A stretch of 64,000 nt of DNA from Tritrichomonas musculus (GCA_039105265.1 JAPFFF010000010.1:992001-1056000); one strand, 5' to 3'; counted from the stretch's first letter, positions 1 through 10,263 are shown. Notes: generated from the sequence alone by a model not told the origin. Numbers and translations are program-made.

Positions 1-891
1 TAATCAATTAATATCTTGATATAAAAAATATTTTTGTTTAAAATAATAGATTACTTAATTTAAAATAACTATTTTAGATATTATATTTATTTATCAAATT
101 GAATATTTATATATAAAAGATTATAATTAAAAAAAGTAAAATGAATATTCATTTCACATTGATAGCTCACCCTTTTTTAGAGCAATGAAAAGTTTATTTT
201 ATAATAATGTATCGAATTCACTTTATATAAAACTTGAATTTTTTAGATCAATCTTTTGAAAATAAAAAAAGTAAGAGAAGCTATTTTTATTTACAAATTA
301 TATGATTTTTAATAATAAAAGTTTAAAAATAAATATAGAAACTATTACGATTTTAAAGAAAATTGAGAATCTATAATTCATATTAATTCATGACTGGCCT
401 TTTTATGTAAAATGGAAATTAATTTTCTAAAAAAGATATTTTGGGAGATATATCCTACTTTATCCTAGAAAAAGGATCTCTTTCCTGCAAGAAAAAATAT
501 ATATTTCAAAAAAAAGACTTTTTGATTTTTTAAAAAAGAGTATTTGGCATAATTTCAAAGATTTTTTGATCAAAAAAGTTCGAGACATAGCCATAATAAT
601 TTGATTTTTTGGTATAAATATTTTTCTAGTTAGTTATAAATTGAGCGACTTTTTGAGATAAACTTTTGAGGGAATAGAATATTTTAATGACGAATTAGAT
701 GAAATTTTTTAGACTTTAATTCAATTTAATGATTTTTTGAGATAAACTTTTTAGACTTAAAATTAAATTAAAGATTTTTTGAGATAAACTTTTTAGACTT
801 TAAATCAAATTAATGATTTTTTGAGATAAACTTTTTAGACTTTAAGTCCTATTTACGACTTTTTAGGAGATCAAGTTCGAGTCCACCTATA
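1..891 (+). repeat. Dispersed 891-bp repeat, copy A
   Basis: This block recurs almost letter for letter at 8904-9794 in the same orientation, and its last 335 bp (557-891) recur inverted at 8205-8539. All three copies stop at the same point, just after GTTCGAGTCCACCTATA, so the family has a defined right end. The left end may lie outside the window. There is no open reading frame. It contains short tandem units (see 646-860). The family is not one I recognise. Confidence 0.9.
646..860 (+). repeat. Internal tandem units of about 42 bp
   Basis: Units beginning GATTTTTTGAGATAAACTTT start near 730, 773 and 815. A degenerate one begins near 650 (GACTTTTTGAGATAAACTTT), and a partial unit follows at the right end. 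The same series is present in the other two copies of the dispersed repeat, so it is part of the element. Confidence 0.75.
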
Positions 892-950
892 AACGACTTT
901 ATTTTGCTTTTACTAAACGATTTTTTTTATATATTTTTGATAGTTTATAT

Positions 951-996
951 GGTCTGACTAATCCTAAATTGAATATATTTTAGGATTAGTCAGACC
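951..996. repeat. Perfect 18-bp hairpin
   Basis: GGTCTGACTAATCCTAAA (951-968) is followed 10 bases later by its exact reverse complement (979-996). It lies between the end of dispersed repeat copy A and the truncated ankyrin gene. The right half of the stem is inside the open frame that continues into that gene. It could be a tiny palindromic element or a junction scar. Confidence 0.85.
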
Positions 997-3004
997 TAAT
1001 TATAATTCATTGATTAGTGCAGTTAAAAGTCATGATATAAGCATTTTTGATCTTGTTCTTAAATATAATAGCAAACCTTCATTTATAAATCAAACTGATT
1101 ATTGTGGCTCAGTTTTGAATTATGCCGTTTATGAAGGTGATGGAAATATGGTTAAACATCTTCTTTCAATTTCAAATATTAATCCAAATTTATATGATAG
1201 AAATAACGTTACACCTTTAATAGCAGCTATTTCTCGCTTCAATATTGAAATTGTCAACATATTCATTGATTATTTTGGTGACAACATAAAGAAGCAAATG
1301 TGGCAATTTAATGATGGCTTGAGGAAAATATTGCATATAGTTTCACGAAAAACAAGTAATACAATAAAAGGAAGAAGAGGATACCCAAGAGAAAGTAGTC
1401 AAATCAATGCAGATGAAGATGAATGGTCTAATTTCATTTCAAATAATCAAGCAAAAATTTCTGCTGTTATTCATCGGCTTATTGAAATTGAAGACATTGA
1501 TCTAAATTGTCATATAAAAAATTGCACGTTGCTATGTTATGCATGTGAAACAAATGATATAGATCTTCTTAATGCTTTACTTGATTCTAACAAAATTGAT
1601 ATTAATTCAGTAGCACCATCAACTGGAAACACGCCATTAATGGTTGCAATTGAAAGAAGTAATGTTAATATTGCTGAAATTCTCATTAAAAATCCATTAA
1701 TTGAGATAAATCATCGGAATCTTAAAGATCAAACAGCTTTAACAATTGCTGTGACAAATCAACTTACGACAATTGTATCACTTTTGATAAATCATCCAAA
1801 ATTTGATCCAGAAGAAAGTTTTCTTGACTATTCATTCTTTATTTCAAGTAAAGAAATTGCTAAGCAATTGTATGAAGATGATTCTTTGGATATTAATTAC
1901 ATAAACACACATTCATGCAAACAAGAAAAAAAGACATTTTTTTATTATTATGATGATGAAGATGACTTTTATCAAAAAAAGGAAACTAATCAATATGAAA
2001 CAGCATTAATTCATGCTGTGAATCAAAATCAATTAGAATTGGTTGATATGATTGTTAAACATCCTTTATTTGATCCAGTTAAATCACAAGTAAATGAAGC
2101 AATATTCGCATCAGTTGAGAACAATTCAACTGACATTTTTGAATATTTATTAAAACTTGTAAATAATGATGTTAACATTTATAATCAAAGACATCAATCA
2201 CTTCTTTTCTACACAATTATTTGTGATAACAAAGAATTTTTCAGTAAAATTCTTAACAGTGATACATTTGATTCACATAAAAGTGACATATTAGATTCAT
2301 TTATAAAAGCATCATATTTAAATTGTGATTTTACTAATCAAGATCAAAATAGAAAGATTGAATTTAGTGCCAGAATTGATATAATGGATGAGTTATTAGA
2401 TTATGATGAAAACCATTTTCATTTAATCAACATGAACAATTTATTGCCAAATGGAAAATCATTCTTTACTTCAATTAATTGTGATTGTCAAAACCTTGAA
2501 GATATAGTTCAATATTATTTGGTTCATGGAGTTGATCCTAACATGCCAGATTCTTTTGGCGTGTATCCACTCGAATATGCAATCTTGAATCGTTCATATT
2601 GTTTTTTTAGGAATTTACTGAATTCAAATAGAATTGATATGTCAGTCAGATTAAAGAAAAATAATCAAACTTACCTTCATTTGGCTGCAGTAGATAGTAA
2701 TATGTTTAAAGATATTTATAATAGAAATCAAATTGATATAAATGTGAAAGATGATTTGGGAGAAACTCCATTAATGAAAGTTTGTACCTTTTTTGATGTA
2801 GCAATTTGGATTATCCTTTTTAAAGATGATAATCTTGATTATAAACATCGGAATAATATCGGAGAAGATGCTTTAGATATTGTAAAAAGATGTTATCTTT
2901 TTAAGAAAAACAAAAGATCGAGGTTTAATGGAGATATTAACTTGAAAGCTGAAACTCCTAATGAAAAAAGGCAATATTTAGTTAACATGATTAAATATGT
3001 TTGA
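968..3004 (+). CDS. Ankyrin-repeat protein, 5'-truncated
   Basis: The frame is open from 968 to the stop at 3002-3004 and has no in-frame ATG before the ankyrin region begins. The first clear repeat residues (NSLISAVKSHDISIF) are encoded from about 1004. About 660 residues form degenerate 30-35-residue ankyrin units, for example NTPLMVAIERSNVNIAEIL and TALIHAVNQNQLELVDMI, separated by the trichomonad spacer type (I/V)D(I/V)N. An acidic tyrosine-rich insert sits near nt 1920-1990. Ankyrin repeats bind partner proteins; no enzymatic domain is visible. The usual N-terminal DUF3447 region of this family is missing, and a dispersed repeat and hairpin occupy its place, so the gene looks cut at its 5' end and may be a pseudogene despite a long intact frame. 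Confidence 0.8.
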   Translation: MEYILGLVRPNYNSLISAVKSHDISIFDLVLKYNSKPSFINQTDYCGSVLNYAVYEGDGNMVKHLLSISNINPNLYDRNNVTPLIAAISRFNIEIVNIFIDYFGDNIKKQMWQFNDGLRKILHIVSRKTSNTIKGRRGYPRESSQINADEDEWSNFISNNQAKISAVIHRLIEIEDIDLNCHIKNCTLLCYACETNDIDLLNALLDSNKIDINSVAPSTGNTPLMVAIERSNVNIAEILIKNPLIEINHRNLKDQTALTIAVTNQLTTIVSLLINHPKFDPEESFLDYSFFISSKEIAKQLYEDDSLDINYINTHSCKQEKKTFFYYYDDEDDFYQKKETNQYETALIHAVNQNQLELVDMIVKHPLFDPVKSQVNEAIFASVENNSTDIFEYLLKLVNNDVNIYNQRHQSLLFYTIICDNKEFFSKILNSDTFDSHKSDILDSFIKASYLNCDFTNQDQNRKIEFSARIDIMDELLDYDENHFHLINMNNLLPNGKSFFTSINCDCQNLEDIVQYYLVHGVDPNMPDSFGVYPLEYAILNRSYCFFRNLLNSNRIDMSVRLKKNNQTYLHLAAVDSNMFKDIYNRNQIDINVKDDLGETPLMKVCTFFDVAIWIILFKDDNLDYKHRNNIGEDALDIVKRCYLFKKNKRSRFNGDINLKAETPNEKRQYLVNMIKYV

Positions 3005-3570
3005 AATTTCTTATTTATAATTGTCGGTATGAATCAATAAATAACGAATATGATAATTTCAAATATTTGTCATCGATAACAAATTTTAAATAAAAAACTG
3101 ATAGAAAACCCTCGTCATCTATTCTTTCTTTTTTAAATCATTCTTCTTTGTTTACATTATTGTTGATGAGTTCTTGATTTGTTTTAAGATGAAAAGCTAT
3201 TTCATCAAAATTTTGGCCTCTCTTTTGGATTTTGAGACCGTTTATTTTTCAAAATGCATACTTGATAAATACGTGCTCATACTAAAAGTGTTAGCTACTT
3301 ATTTCAATGATTGGCGTGCTTGATACAGAAAAAAAAGAAATTTTTAATTGAAAATAATTTGCGATAATCTAATTCACTTTTGATGATCTGGATTTTACAA
3401 GTAGTAAATTTCATATAATTAAATAATCAATCTAAATATAAAAATAATTACATATTGTAGATGTAAATTATATTTCTCATTAAAATAAAATCAATGTTTT
3501 ATATGCTATGATCGTTAAGGTCAAAATTATGCACAAATTATATAAAATTATTTTATTTAGACAAATAAAA
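3005..3570. other. Intergenic, no gene seen
   Basis: A+T-rich sequence between the ankyrin and kinase genes. Short frames exist on both strands but show no family motif. TCAAAATTA near 3519 is a weak candidate for a trichomonad initiator (TCA followed by pyrimidine/A-T) ahead of the kinase start. Confidence 0.5.
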
Positions 3571-4593
3571 ATGGCAGATATTAATGAAACCGATGACTTA
3601 TTTGAACCGAACGATATGATAGATGAATATTGCATTGAAGGCTCGCTTGTAATTAAGACCAAAAATTTTGTTTACAAAGCATTTATTCCAGGTGAAGAAA
3701 AAAAATACTATGTTATTAAAGCTCTCTCATATCAAACATCAAAAGATATTGAAAAATTTAATCGAGAAGAAGATATTCTTACCAAATTAGCAAATCAGTC
3801 GTTTATATTACCAAATATCAGCAATATTCCATATCGTGTAAACATTGTAGAAAAAAACAAAGATGGACAAAACGAAGAAAAAGAGTGGAATTTTATATGC
3901 AGAGTATCACCATTTGTTGAAAATTTGGATCTTCGAGATTTTTTTTTAAATAAAATGTTAAAATGTTCTTCATTTGAAAAAGGAATGAAAATGACTAAAA
4001 CCATTTTTTATAAATCATTGAAAATACTTGAAATTTTACAAGAAAACAGCATTGTTCATCACGATATAAAAATGCAAAATTTTTTGGTTGCAAACCTCGA
4101 TACAATTGATTTAATTCTCATTGATTTTGAATTTGCATATCAACTCGAAGAAGGAGAAAAAATTTCTCGTTATTGTGGTACACGTCCATACATAGCACCT
4201 GAAGTTTTATTGAAAAAAAATCATGATATTTCTGTTGATATTTGGTCGCTCGGAGTAATGATATATTTTATGTATCACGGTTATTTTCCTTTTAAAATTA
4301 GTCCAAATGAAAAAAGAGAAGATATTTATCAGAAAATAGTTCAAAATGAACTTGAAATAGATGGTCGGGTGCCTGATGAGTGCCGTAATATTTTGATCGA
4401 AATGTTGCAAATAAATCCAGAAAAAAGATTAAAGCCAAAAGATGCAGTTGAAAATCATTTCTTCGATGATATGAGGAATGTCCTTCCAATTTGTGAAGAA
4501 ACAAAAAGAGCCGTGTGCCAAATGTCAGATTTGCAAACTGAAGTTAAAAGTGCAGAAAAAATTGAAGATGCTGCTTTTGATGGAAATTCTTAA
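3571..4593 (+). CDS. Divergent Ser/Thr protein kinase
   Basis: The 340-residue frame is essentially one kinase domain. The start chosen is MADINETDD at 3571; an upstream in-frame ATG at 3508 would add 21 residues of low-complexity sequence. Visible motifs are the ATP-anchoring lysine in YYVIKAL (K50), the catalytic loop HHDIKMQN (163-170, Asp and Asn kept, Arg of HRD replaced by His), DFE in place of DFG (185-187), the APE motif in YIAPEVL, and DIWSLGVMIYFM of subdomain IX. The glycine-rich loop is very degenerate (EGSLVIKTKNFVYKA). Loss of the loop glycines and DFG-to-DFE are unusual, but the three catalytic residues remain, so it may be active. The C-terminal tail is charged and without a domain. 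It is most like CAMK/AGC-type trichomonad kinases; the substrate is unknown. Confidence 0.85.
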   Translation: MADINETDDLFEPNDMIDEYCIEGSLVIKTKNFVYKAFIPGEEKKYYVIKALSYQTSKDIEKFNREEDILTKLANQSFILPNISNIPYRVNIVEKNKDGQNEEKEWNFICRVSPFVENLDLRDFFLNKMLKCSSFEKGMKMTKTIFYKSLKILEILQENSIVHHDIKMQNFLVANLDTIDLILIDFEFAYQLEEGEKISRYCGTRPYIAPEVLLKKNHDISVDIWSLGVMIYFMYHGYFPFKISPNEKREDIYQKIVQNELEIDGRVPDECRNILIEMLQINPEKRLKPKDAVENHFFDDMRNVLPICEETKRAVCQMSDLQTEVKSAEKIEDAAFDGNS

Positions 4594-5126
4594 TTAGATT
4601 AATCTAAAATTTATAAAATAAAGGATATTTTTTGCATTATTATTTTGTAATTTTAAGCTAATGATAAAACTAATTCATTAAACTCTGATCATGAACATCT
4701 AGCATCTTTTTATTATTTGATATCCAGAAAAAATTTTGTATGATCAAAATGATATCACTCAAATTCATGGAAATTTAATCGAAGCGGAAATCATTTAAAT
4801 TTGATTGAAAATGATGAACGTTTGAATGAACTATGTTTTCATCAAATTAGCATGATAATTAGAATCATAGATGTAGATACATTCAGAATAAATCGTATAT
4901 CTAAACATAATATCAAATTTTGTCAAGAACGTTTGATAACATCTATACTTTATATAATATCATTAAAATATTTAAAATATTAATAGTATTTGTGGTTGAT
5001 TGAAGAAAAATATAAATATATTAATTTTTTCCATCTTCTTTTTTTTTTAAGAAGATAAATTTATTTTTTTAATAAAGATAAATATTGATTTTTTATATCA
5101 CTTGTCAGTCTCCTTTTTTACATAAA
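4594..5126. other. Intergenic with a possible coding remnant
   Basis: Mostly A+T-rich. Around 4720-4980 there are plus-strand stretches with protein-like composition in two frames, interrupted by stops, and a 60-codon open frame at 4801-4983. No family is recognisable. This may be the tail of a decayed gene. Confidence 0.35.
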
Positions 5127-6263
5127 ATGGAATTACGAGAATATATTTCCAAAAAAACAAATTTATATGATTCACTTCTATCAATTATTGAAAGTGAAGA
5201 AACTAACGAATCAGACTGCATTAACCAAATTTTAACTGATCAAATAGATTCGAAGCAGTATTTAAATGATCGAAATGATATCGGTGAATTTCTTAAAATA
5301 ATTTCAAAAATATCTAATAATCATCACCGTGATTTCAATTTCATTCAAAAAATTGAACAAATTCTTCTTCATTATCAAAACAAAATCAAACAAAGCTTTT
5401 CAAATTTTGAAATTTTCAATTTTTTCAACAAAAACAAAAGAATTATTCTATCTCTTTTTGACAATCAAATTATTACTCTAGATGAAAACATTTTATCTTT
5501 TTTTATGAGTGAAAGTGACATTTCCCCTTTTCAATACAACTTTTTTTTCTGCACAGAAATATTGAAATATCATTCAGAGACCAATAAAATGTTAAATGAT
5601 GAAGATCCTAGTCTTTTGGAAGAATTTATGAAAAAACGAAAAATTGGCGAAAATGATTCAATGATATGCGAAATGATCAGAAATGATTCAATTGAATCAT
5701 TTGTTTCGTATGTAAACAGAGCAAATTATCCACTTACAAGCTTAATTGAGCCCTCTTTGTATGAAACAAATAATTTTCTGATCAATAACGAAGTTAGTTT
5801 AATTGAATATGCTGCTTTTTTTGGATCAATAAAAATTTTTCAATACATTATCAAAAATTGCAATTGTTTGAATTCATCACTTTGGCTTTACGCAATTCAT
5901 AGTGGAAAAGCTGAAATGATTCATCTTCTTGAACAAAATGGCGTTGAGCCGCCTGATGGTAAGTATTCAAGATGCATCAAAGAGGCAATTAAATGTCATC
6001 ACAATAAAATAGCAAACTACATTCAAATAAATTTGATGGATGAAAAAGATGAAATATTTCAAAATGAAGGAAACTTCAATGACAATATTTGTTTATATAG
6101 TTTTCGATCTTATAATTATGACTTCATTCCAGAAAGCCTCAACCATGAATTCTTATTTTTTTACTTATGTAGATATAATTATATCAATCTTGTTCAAGTT
6201 TTATTACAAAATGAAAAGGTCGATGTAAACAGAAAACTAGTTCTCATATTCTTTTTAAAATAA
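5127..6263 (+). CDS. DUF3447/ankyrin protein, N-terminal part of a split gene
   Basis: The start is taken at 5127 (MELREYISKK) because paralogues at 18774 and 37591 begin the same way (MSIHEYF, MEISQYI); an ATG at 5085 would add 14 residues. The 378 residues contain the family's N-terminal helical region with the NHHR motif (about 64-67), then the DUF3447 ankyrin-like region with GENDSMICEMI, IEYAAFFGS, YAIHSGKAEMIHLLE and the diagnostic IKCHHN (about 289-294). The frame ends at VDVNRKLVLIFFLK, exactly where the next ankyrin repeat should begin. That repeat (TPLHLAAKKNYKEIIDLLL) appears 165 bases later at 6428 and runs into the BspA-like frame. One gene was therefore probably split, either by decay or by an unrecognised intron. 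A role as an intracellular scaffold or surface protein is inferred only. Confidence 0.85.
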   Translation: MELREYISKKTNLYDSLLSIIESEETNESDCINQILTDQIDSKQYLNDRNDIGEFLKIISKISNNHHRDFNFIQKIEQILLHYQNKIKQSFSNFEIFNFFNKNKRIILSLFDNQIITLDENILSFFMSESDISPFQYNFFFCTEILKYHSETNKMLNDEDPSLLEEFMKKRKIGENDSMICEMIRNDSIESFVSYVNRANYPLTSLIEPSLYETNNFLINNEVSLIEYAAFFGSIKIFQYIIKNCNCLNSSLWLYAIHSGKAEMIHLLEQNGVEPPDGKYSRCIKEAIKCHHNKIANYIQINLMDEKDEIFQNEGNFNDNICLYSFRSYNYDFIPESLNHEFLFFYLCRYNYINLVQVLLQNEKVDVNRKLVLIFFLK

Positions 6264-6418
6264 AATTTCAAAAGCAAAATATTCTTTTTAATATAATTTT
6301 CATCATTCTTATTGTTGAATGAAATTGCCAATAATAATTTAATGATATTTATATATAAAAAAATTAAATCAAATTATAAATGATCATTTGTTTTTTAAAT
6401 GCAATTCTAAGCATTTGA
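6264..6418 (+). other. Gap inside the split DUF3447-BspA gene
   Basis: 155 bases of very A+T-rich sequence with stops in all plus frames separate two parts of what reads as one protein. I see neither the GTATGT donor nor the ACTAACACACAG acceptor/branch signal known from trichomonad introns, so decay is the simpler reading. A gap occurs at the same protein position in the paralogue at 38794-38844. Confidence 0.5.
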
Positions 6419-7381
6419 TTTTATATTACACCGTTGCATTTGGCTGCAAAGAAAAATTACAAAGAAATCATTGATCTTTTACTTTCTGTAAAAGGAATTG
6501 AAATTTATAATGACTGCTTTAAAGATTGCTTCTTAATAACGCAAATTACTATTCCTTCTTATGTGACTTCAATTAGAAACAGTGCTTTCAAAAAATGTGA
6601 ATCGTTGGAACAAGTTAAAATTCTTTCACCTCTGACATCGATTGGAGATTTTACTTTTTATGATTGTTCATCATTGAAAGAAATAACAATTCCTTCTTCT
6701 GTAACACTAATTGGAAACTATGCTTTCTTTCAATGCTCATCTTTGACTCAAATTACAATTCCTCCTTCTGTGACATCTATTCAAAAAATGGCCTTTTGTA
6801 AGTGTTTGTCATTGACGCAAATAACATTTTCAACACCATCTTCTGTTGTTTCAATTGGTGAAAATGCATTTTTTGATTGTTCTTCATTGAAAGAAATACA
6901 ACTTCCTCCATCTGTGACATCAATTGGTGATAATTGCTTCAAAGAATGCAAATTACTAGAAAGAGTAACAATTCCTCCTTCTGTTTCATTGATTGGAAAA
7001 GCTGCCTTCTTTAAATGCAAAAATGTGAAAGAAATAACAATTCCTCCTTCTGTAACTTCAATTGAAGATAATACATTCAATGAATGCACTTCTCTTAAAC
7101 AAGTTATGATTCAGTCTTCTATCAAATCAATCGGAAATTATGCTTTCTTTCGATGCTCTTCATTAAGTCAAATTGAATTCCCTTCTTCTTTGGTTTCAAT
7201 TGGTCAATTTGCTTTTTGTGAATGCTCATCACTGGCTCATATTTCAATTCCTCCTTCTGTAACTTCAATAGGAATGGGAGCTTTTGGCATATGTCTATCA
7301 TTGAAAAGCGTAGAAATTCCTTCAAATATAAATACTAGTGCAATTGGATTTGGTTCTAGCGTTACAATTATGAAAATATAA
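6419..7381 (+). CDS. Ankyrin-BspA-like LRR, C-terminal part of the split gene
   Basis: The frame is open from 6419 with no ATG at its head. It starts with one ankyrin repeat (TPLHLAAKKNYKEIIDLL, from 6428) and continues into eleven 23-residue BspA-like leucine-rich repeats (LRR_5 type, consensus ITIPSSVTSIGxxAFxxCSSLxx) plus a degenerate capping unit ending SAIGFGSSVTIMKI. BspA-like repeats are greatly expanded in trichomonads and are linked to surface adhesion and host or bacterial contact; here no signal peptide or membrane segment is present, so location is unclear. The repeats themselves are unbroken over 300 residues. It most likely belongs with the DUF3447 frame at 5127-6263. Confidence 0.85.
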   Translation, partial: FYITPLHLAAKKNYKEIIDLLLSVKGIEIYNDCFKDCFLITQITIPSYVTSIRNSAFKKCESLEQVKILSPLTSIGDFTFYDCSSLKEITIPSSVTLIGNYAFFQCSSLTQITIPPSVTSIQKMAFCKCLSLTQITFSTPSSVVSIGENAFFDCSSLKEIQLPPSVTSIGDNCFKECKLLERVTIPPSVSLIGKAAFFKCKNVKEITIPPSVTSIEDNTFNECTSLKQVMIQSSIKSIGNYAFFRCSSLSQIEFPSSLVSIGQFAFCECSSLAHISIPPSVTSIGMGAFGICLSLKSVEIPSNINTSAIGFGSSVTIMKI

Positions 7382-8204
7382 TGCAATCCTTAATAAATCT
7401 TCTTACTTCATTTATTTATTAATTATATAGATTTTATATTCATGTTTCTTTTTTATTGATTGAATTAGATATCCAAAAGAAGAAGTATTAATGCTAAATA
7501 CGCATAGAAAATAATTATTCAATAGATATTCTAATTCAGATACGCCAATTTATGAGCAAAGAGCTAAATTAAATGAAATCAGAATTGAAAATAATAAAAG
7601 GAAAAAAATATCAAGTTATAGGTCACTGTTTTTCACCATTTGATAGGTCAATTTTATTTAAAGTGACTACCAAAAAAAAAAAATCAACAATGCTAGTATT
7701 CAATTCAGCATTTGAATAAAGATTAGAAAATGCTGGTGTCAAATTTATTCCATTTCACATCACTCCCAATTATTATTCAAAATTTGGCTCCATAAAAAAA
7801 AAGATCAAATTAATGTTTACATTTAAAATCATTTAAAATCGGACCTTCATTGATGACAATCAATTCTTCATTATTGAAAGGTTGTTTATCACTAATATTT
7901 GCTTCTTTGACTTCATATATTTGCTCAATTCTTTAAGCTGTTTTAGACATATGCTTTTCACTTTACCAAGTTTCAAGATATTAAAATAAGAATTTTATAC
8001 TAGTGTTTTTATATCATATAAAAAAGCACTGTTTTCAATACTTCAGAAAATTTATCGTCTTTTTTCAAATATTTTTGTTTTGAATACAATTGAAATCTAT
8101 ATCAATATTTATCGAATTTCTCTTTATTTTCTTTTAAATTTGTCAAAATAAATTAATAATATAATATTATTTTGAAATACTAATTCATTATGCATCAAAT
8201 GAAA
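7382..8204. other. Decayed coding remnants, minus strand
   Basis: Several minus-strand stretches between about 7560 and 7950 have protein-like composition, such as EVKEANISDKQPFNNEELIV encoded near 7855-7915, but are interrupted by stops and frame changes. No family is recognised. The rest is A+T-rich spacer. Confidence 0.35.
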
Positions 8205-8539
8205 TATAGGTGGACTCGAACTTGATCTCCTAAAAAGTCGTAAATAGGACTTAAAGTCTAAAAAGTTTATCTCAAAAAATCATTAATTTGATTTAAAGTC
8301 TAAAAAGTTTATCTCAAAAAATCTTTAATTTAATTTTAAGTCTAAAAAGTTTATCTCAAAAAATCATTAAATTGAATTAAAGTCTAAAAAATTTCATCTA
8401 ATTCGTCATTAAAATATTCTATTCCCTCAAAAGTTTATCTCAAAAAGTCGCTCAATTTATAACTAACTAGAAAAACATTTATACCAAAAAATCAAATTAT
8501 TATGGCTATGTCTCGAACTTTTTTGATCAAAAAATCTTT
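8205..8539 (-). repeat. Dispersed repeat, copy C (partial, inverted)
   Basis: Reverse-complement match to 557-891 of copy A and to the same part of copy B. It shares the exact right end of the family. With copy A it forms a pair of 335-bp inverted repeats enclosing the 7.3-kb block with the ankyrin, kinase and DUF3447-BspA genes. Confidence 0.9.
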
Positions 8540-8903
8540 AAAATAACCTTTTAAGTGGTACTTATTATTACAATTAATCGTAATAGATATATTAAAAAAA
8601 CTTTAAAATATGCAAATGAATTTCATTCTTTTAATATTATTGTTCATTCAATCTAAAATACATGTATATCATATTTATTATTTAGAAATGGAATTAATTC
8701 ATAGTATTGTTGAATAATATAATTATTATATTTTTGTAGAAGAATTATATTTTATTTTTAATACGTAAATTCCATAGAATAATCTTATGTTAAAGCATAT
8801 ATTCTATAGATGGTATGAATTTCTATTTCTTTATGATCTTCTATAGACAAAAAGCTTCGTTTGCCTACCGTAAAAGTGCCAAAAAGATTGATTTCTTAAT
8901 TAT
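8540..8903. other. Spacer between repeat copies
   Basis: A+T-rich, no open frame or motif that I can support. Confidence 0.5.
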
Positions 8904-9794
8904 TAATCAATTAATATCTTGATAAAAAAATATTTTTGTTTAAAATAATAGATTAATTAATTTAAAATAACTATTTTAGATATTATATTTATATATCAAA
9001 ATTAATTTTTATATATAAAAGATTAGAATTAGAAAATGTAAAATGAATATTCATTTCACATTGATAGCTCATCTTTTTTTAGAGCAATGAAAAGTTTATT
9101 TTATAATAGTGTATCATATTTACTTTATAAAAAACTTGAAATTATTTGATCTATCTTTTTGAAAATAAAAAAAGTATGCGAAGCTATTTTTATTCATAAA
9201 TTATATGATTTTTAATAAGAAAAGTTTAAAAATAAGTATAGAAACTATTACAATTTTAAAGAAAATTGAGAATCTATAATACATATTAATTCATGATTGG
9301 CCTTTTAATGTAAAATGGAAATTAATTTTCCAAAAAAGTTATTTTGGGAGATATAACCTACTTTATTCTAGAAAAAGGATCTCTTTTCTACAAGAAAAAA
9401 AATATATTTCAAAAAAAAGACTTTTTGATTTTTTAAAAAAGAGTATTTGTCATAATTTCAAAGATTTTTTGATCAAAAAAGTTCGAGACATAGCCATAAT
9501 AATTTGATTTTTTGGTATAAATGTTTTTCTAGTTAGTTATAAATTGAGCGACTTTTTGAGATAAACTTTTGAGGGAATAGAATATTTTAATGACGAATTA
9601 GATGAAATTTTTTAGACTTTAATTCAATTTAATGATTTTTTGAGATAAACTTTTTAGACTTAAAATTAAATTAAAGATTTTTTGAGATAAACTTTTTAGA
9701 CTTTAAATCAAATTAATGATTTTTTGAGATAAACTTTTTAGACTTTAAGTCCTATTTACGACTTTTTAGGAGATCAAGTTCGAGTCCACCTATA
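8904..9794 (+). repeat. Dispersed 891-bp repeat, copy B
   Basis: Full-length direct repeat of 1-891 with the same length and only scattered substitutions and one-base indels. It includes the same internal tandem units and the same right end GTTCGAGTCCACCTATA. Confidence 0.92.
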
Positions 9795-10263
9795 TATTGC
9801 ATATGAATCATTTTTCCTATAAATTATAATTATGCAAAATATATAAATCAATATTATAACATCAACTTATTAAAATATGTTTTATGTTAAAAATCAATGT
9901 TATACTAGACATATAATTTTTTCTAAAATATATTTCTAATATATAACCCAATTATTATGAAATATTAGACAAATTAATATATGTATTGGATAAATAAATT
10001 ATAAATGCTTAAATTAAATGATATATTAATAAATATATATTTTATAATATTTGTAATTATATGATAAAAGTCACTTGTATAAAGATAATTCTTTGGTAAT
10101 GAATAAATGATTTTAATTCATGAGCAATTAATAAGACTGAATGAAATGAAGTGAAAATGAATAGAATACGATAATAAAACAATCCATTACGATAATTATT
10201 GAGAAGAATAATTGAAAACTTCAATTCAAAAAATTTCAATAGAAGTGAACTGTTAAAAAAATT
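9795..10263. other. Intergenic, upstream of the NTF2-like gene
   Basis: A+T-rich sequence without a supported gene; a 60-codon minus frame at 10057-10239 has no recognisable motif. Confidence 0.5.

Noticed and set aside
860-891. tRNA gene at the right end of the dispersed repeat (GTTCGAGTCC)
   Set aside because: The bases flanking the T-loop-like motif cannot pair and no acceptor or anticodon arm is present.
6781-7325. Minus-strand frames of 67-102 codons under the BspA-like gene
   Set aside because: Shadows of the leucine-rich repeats on the coding strand.
1-9794. The two 891-bp direct repeats as long terminal repeats of a retroelement
   Set aside because: No retroelement gene lies between them, the internal genes are host families, and a third partial copy is inverted inside.
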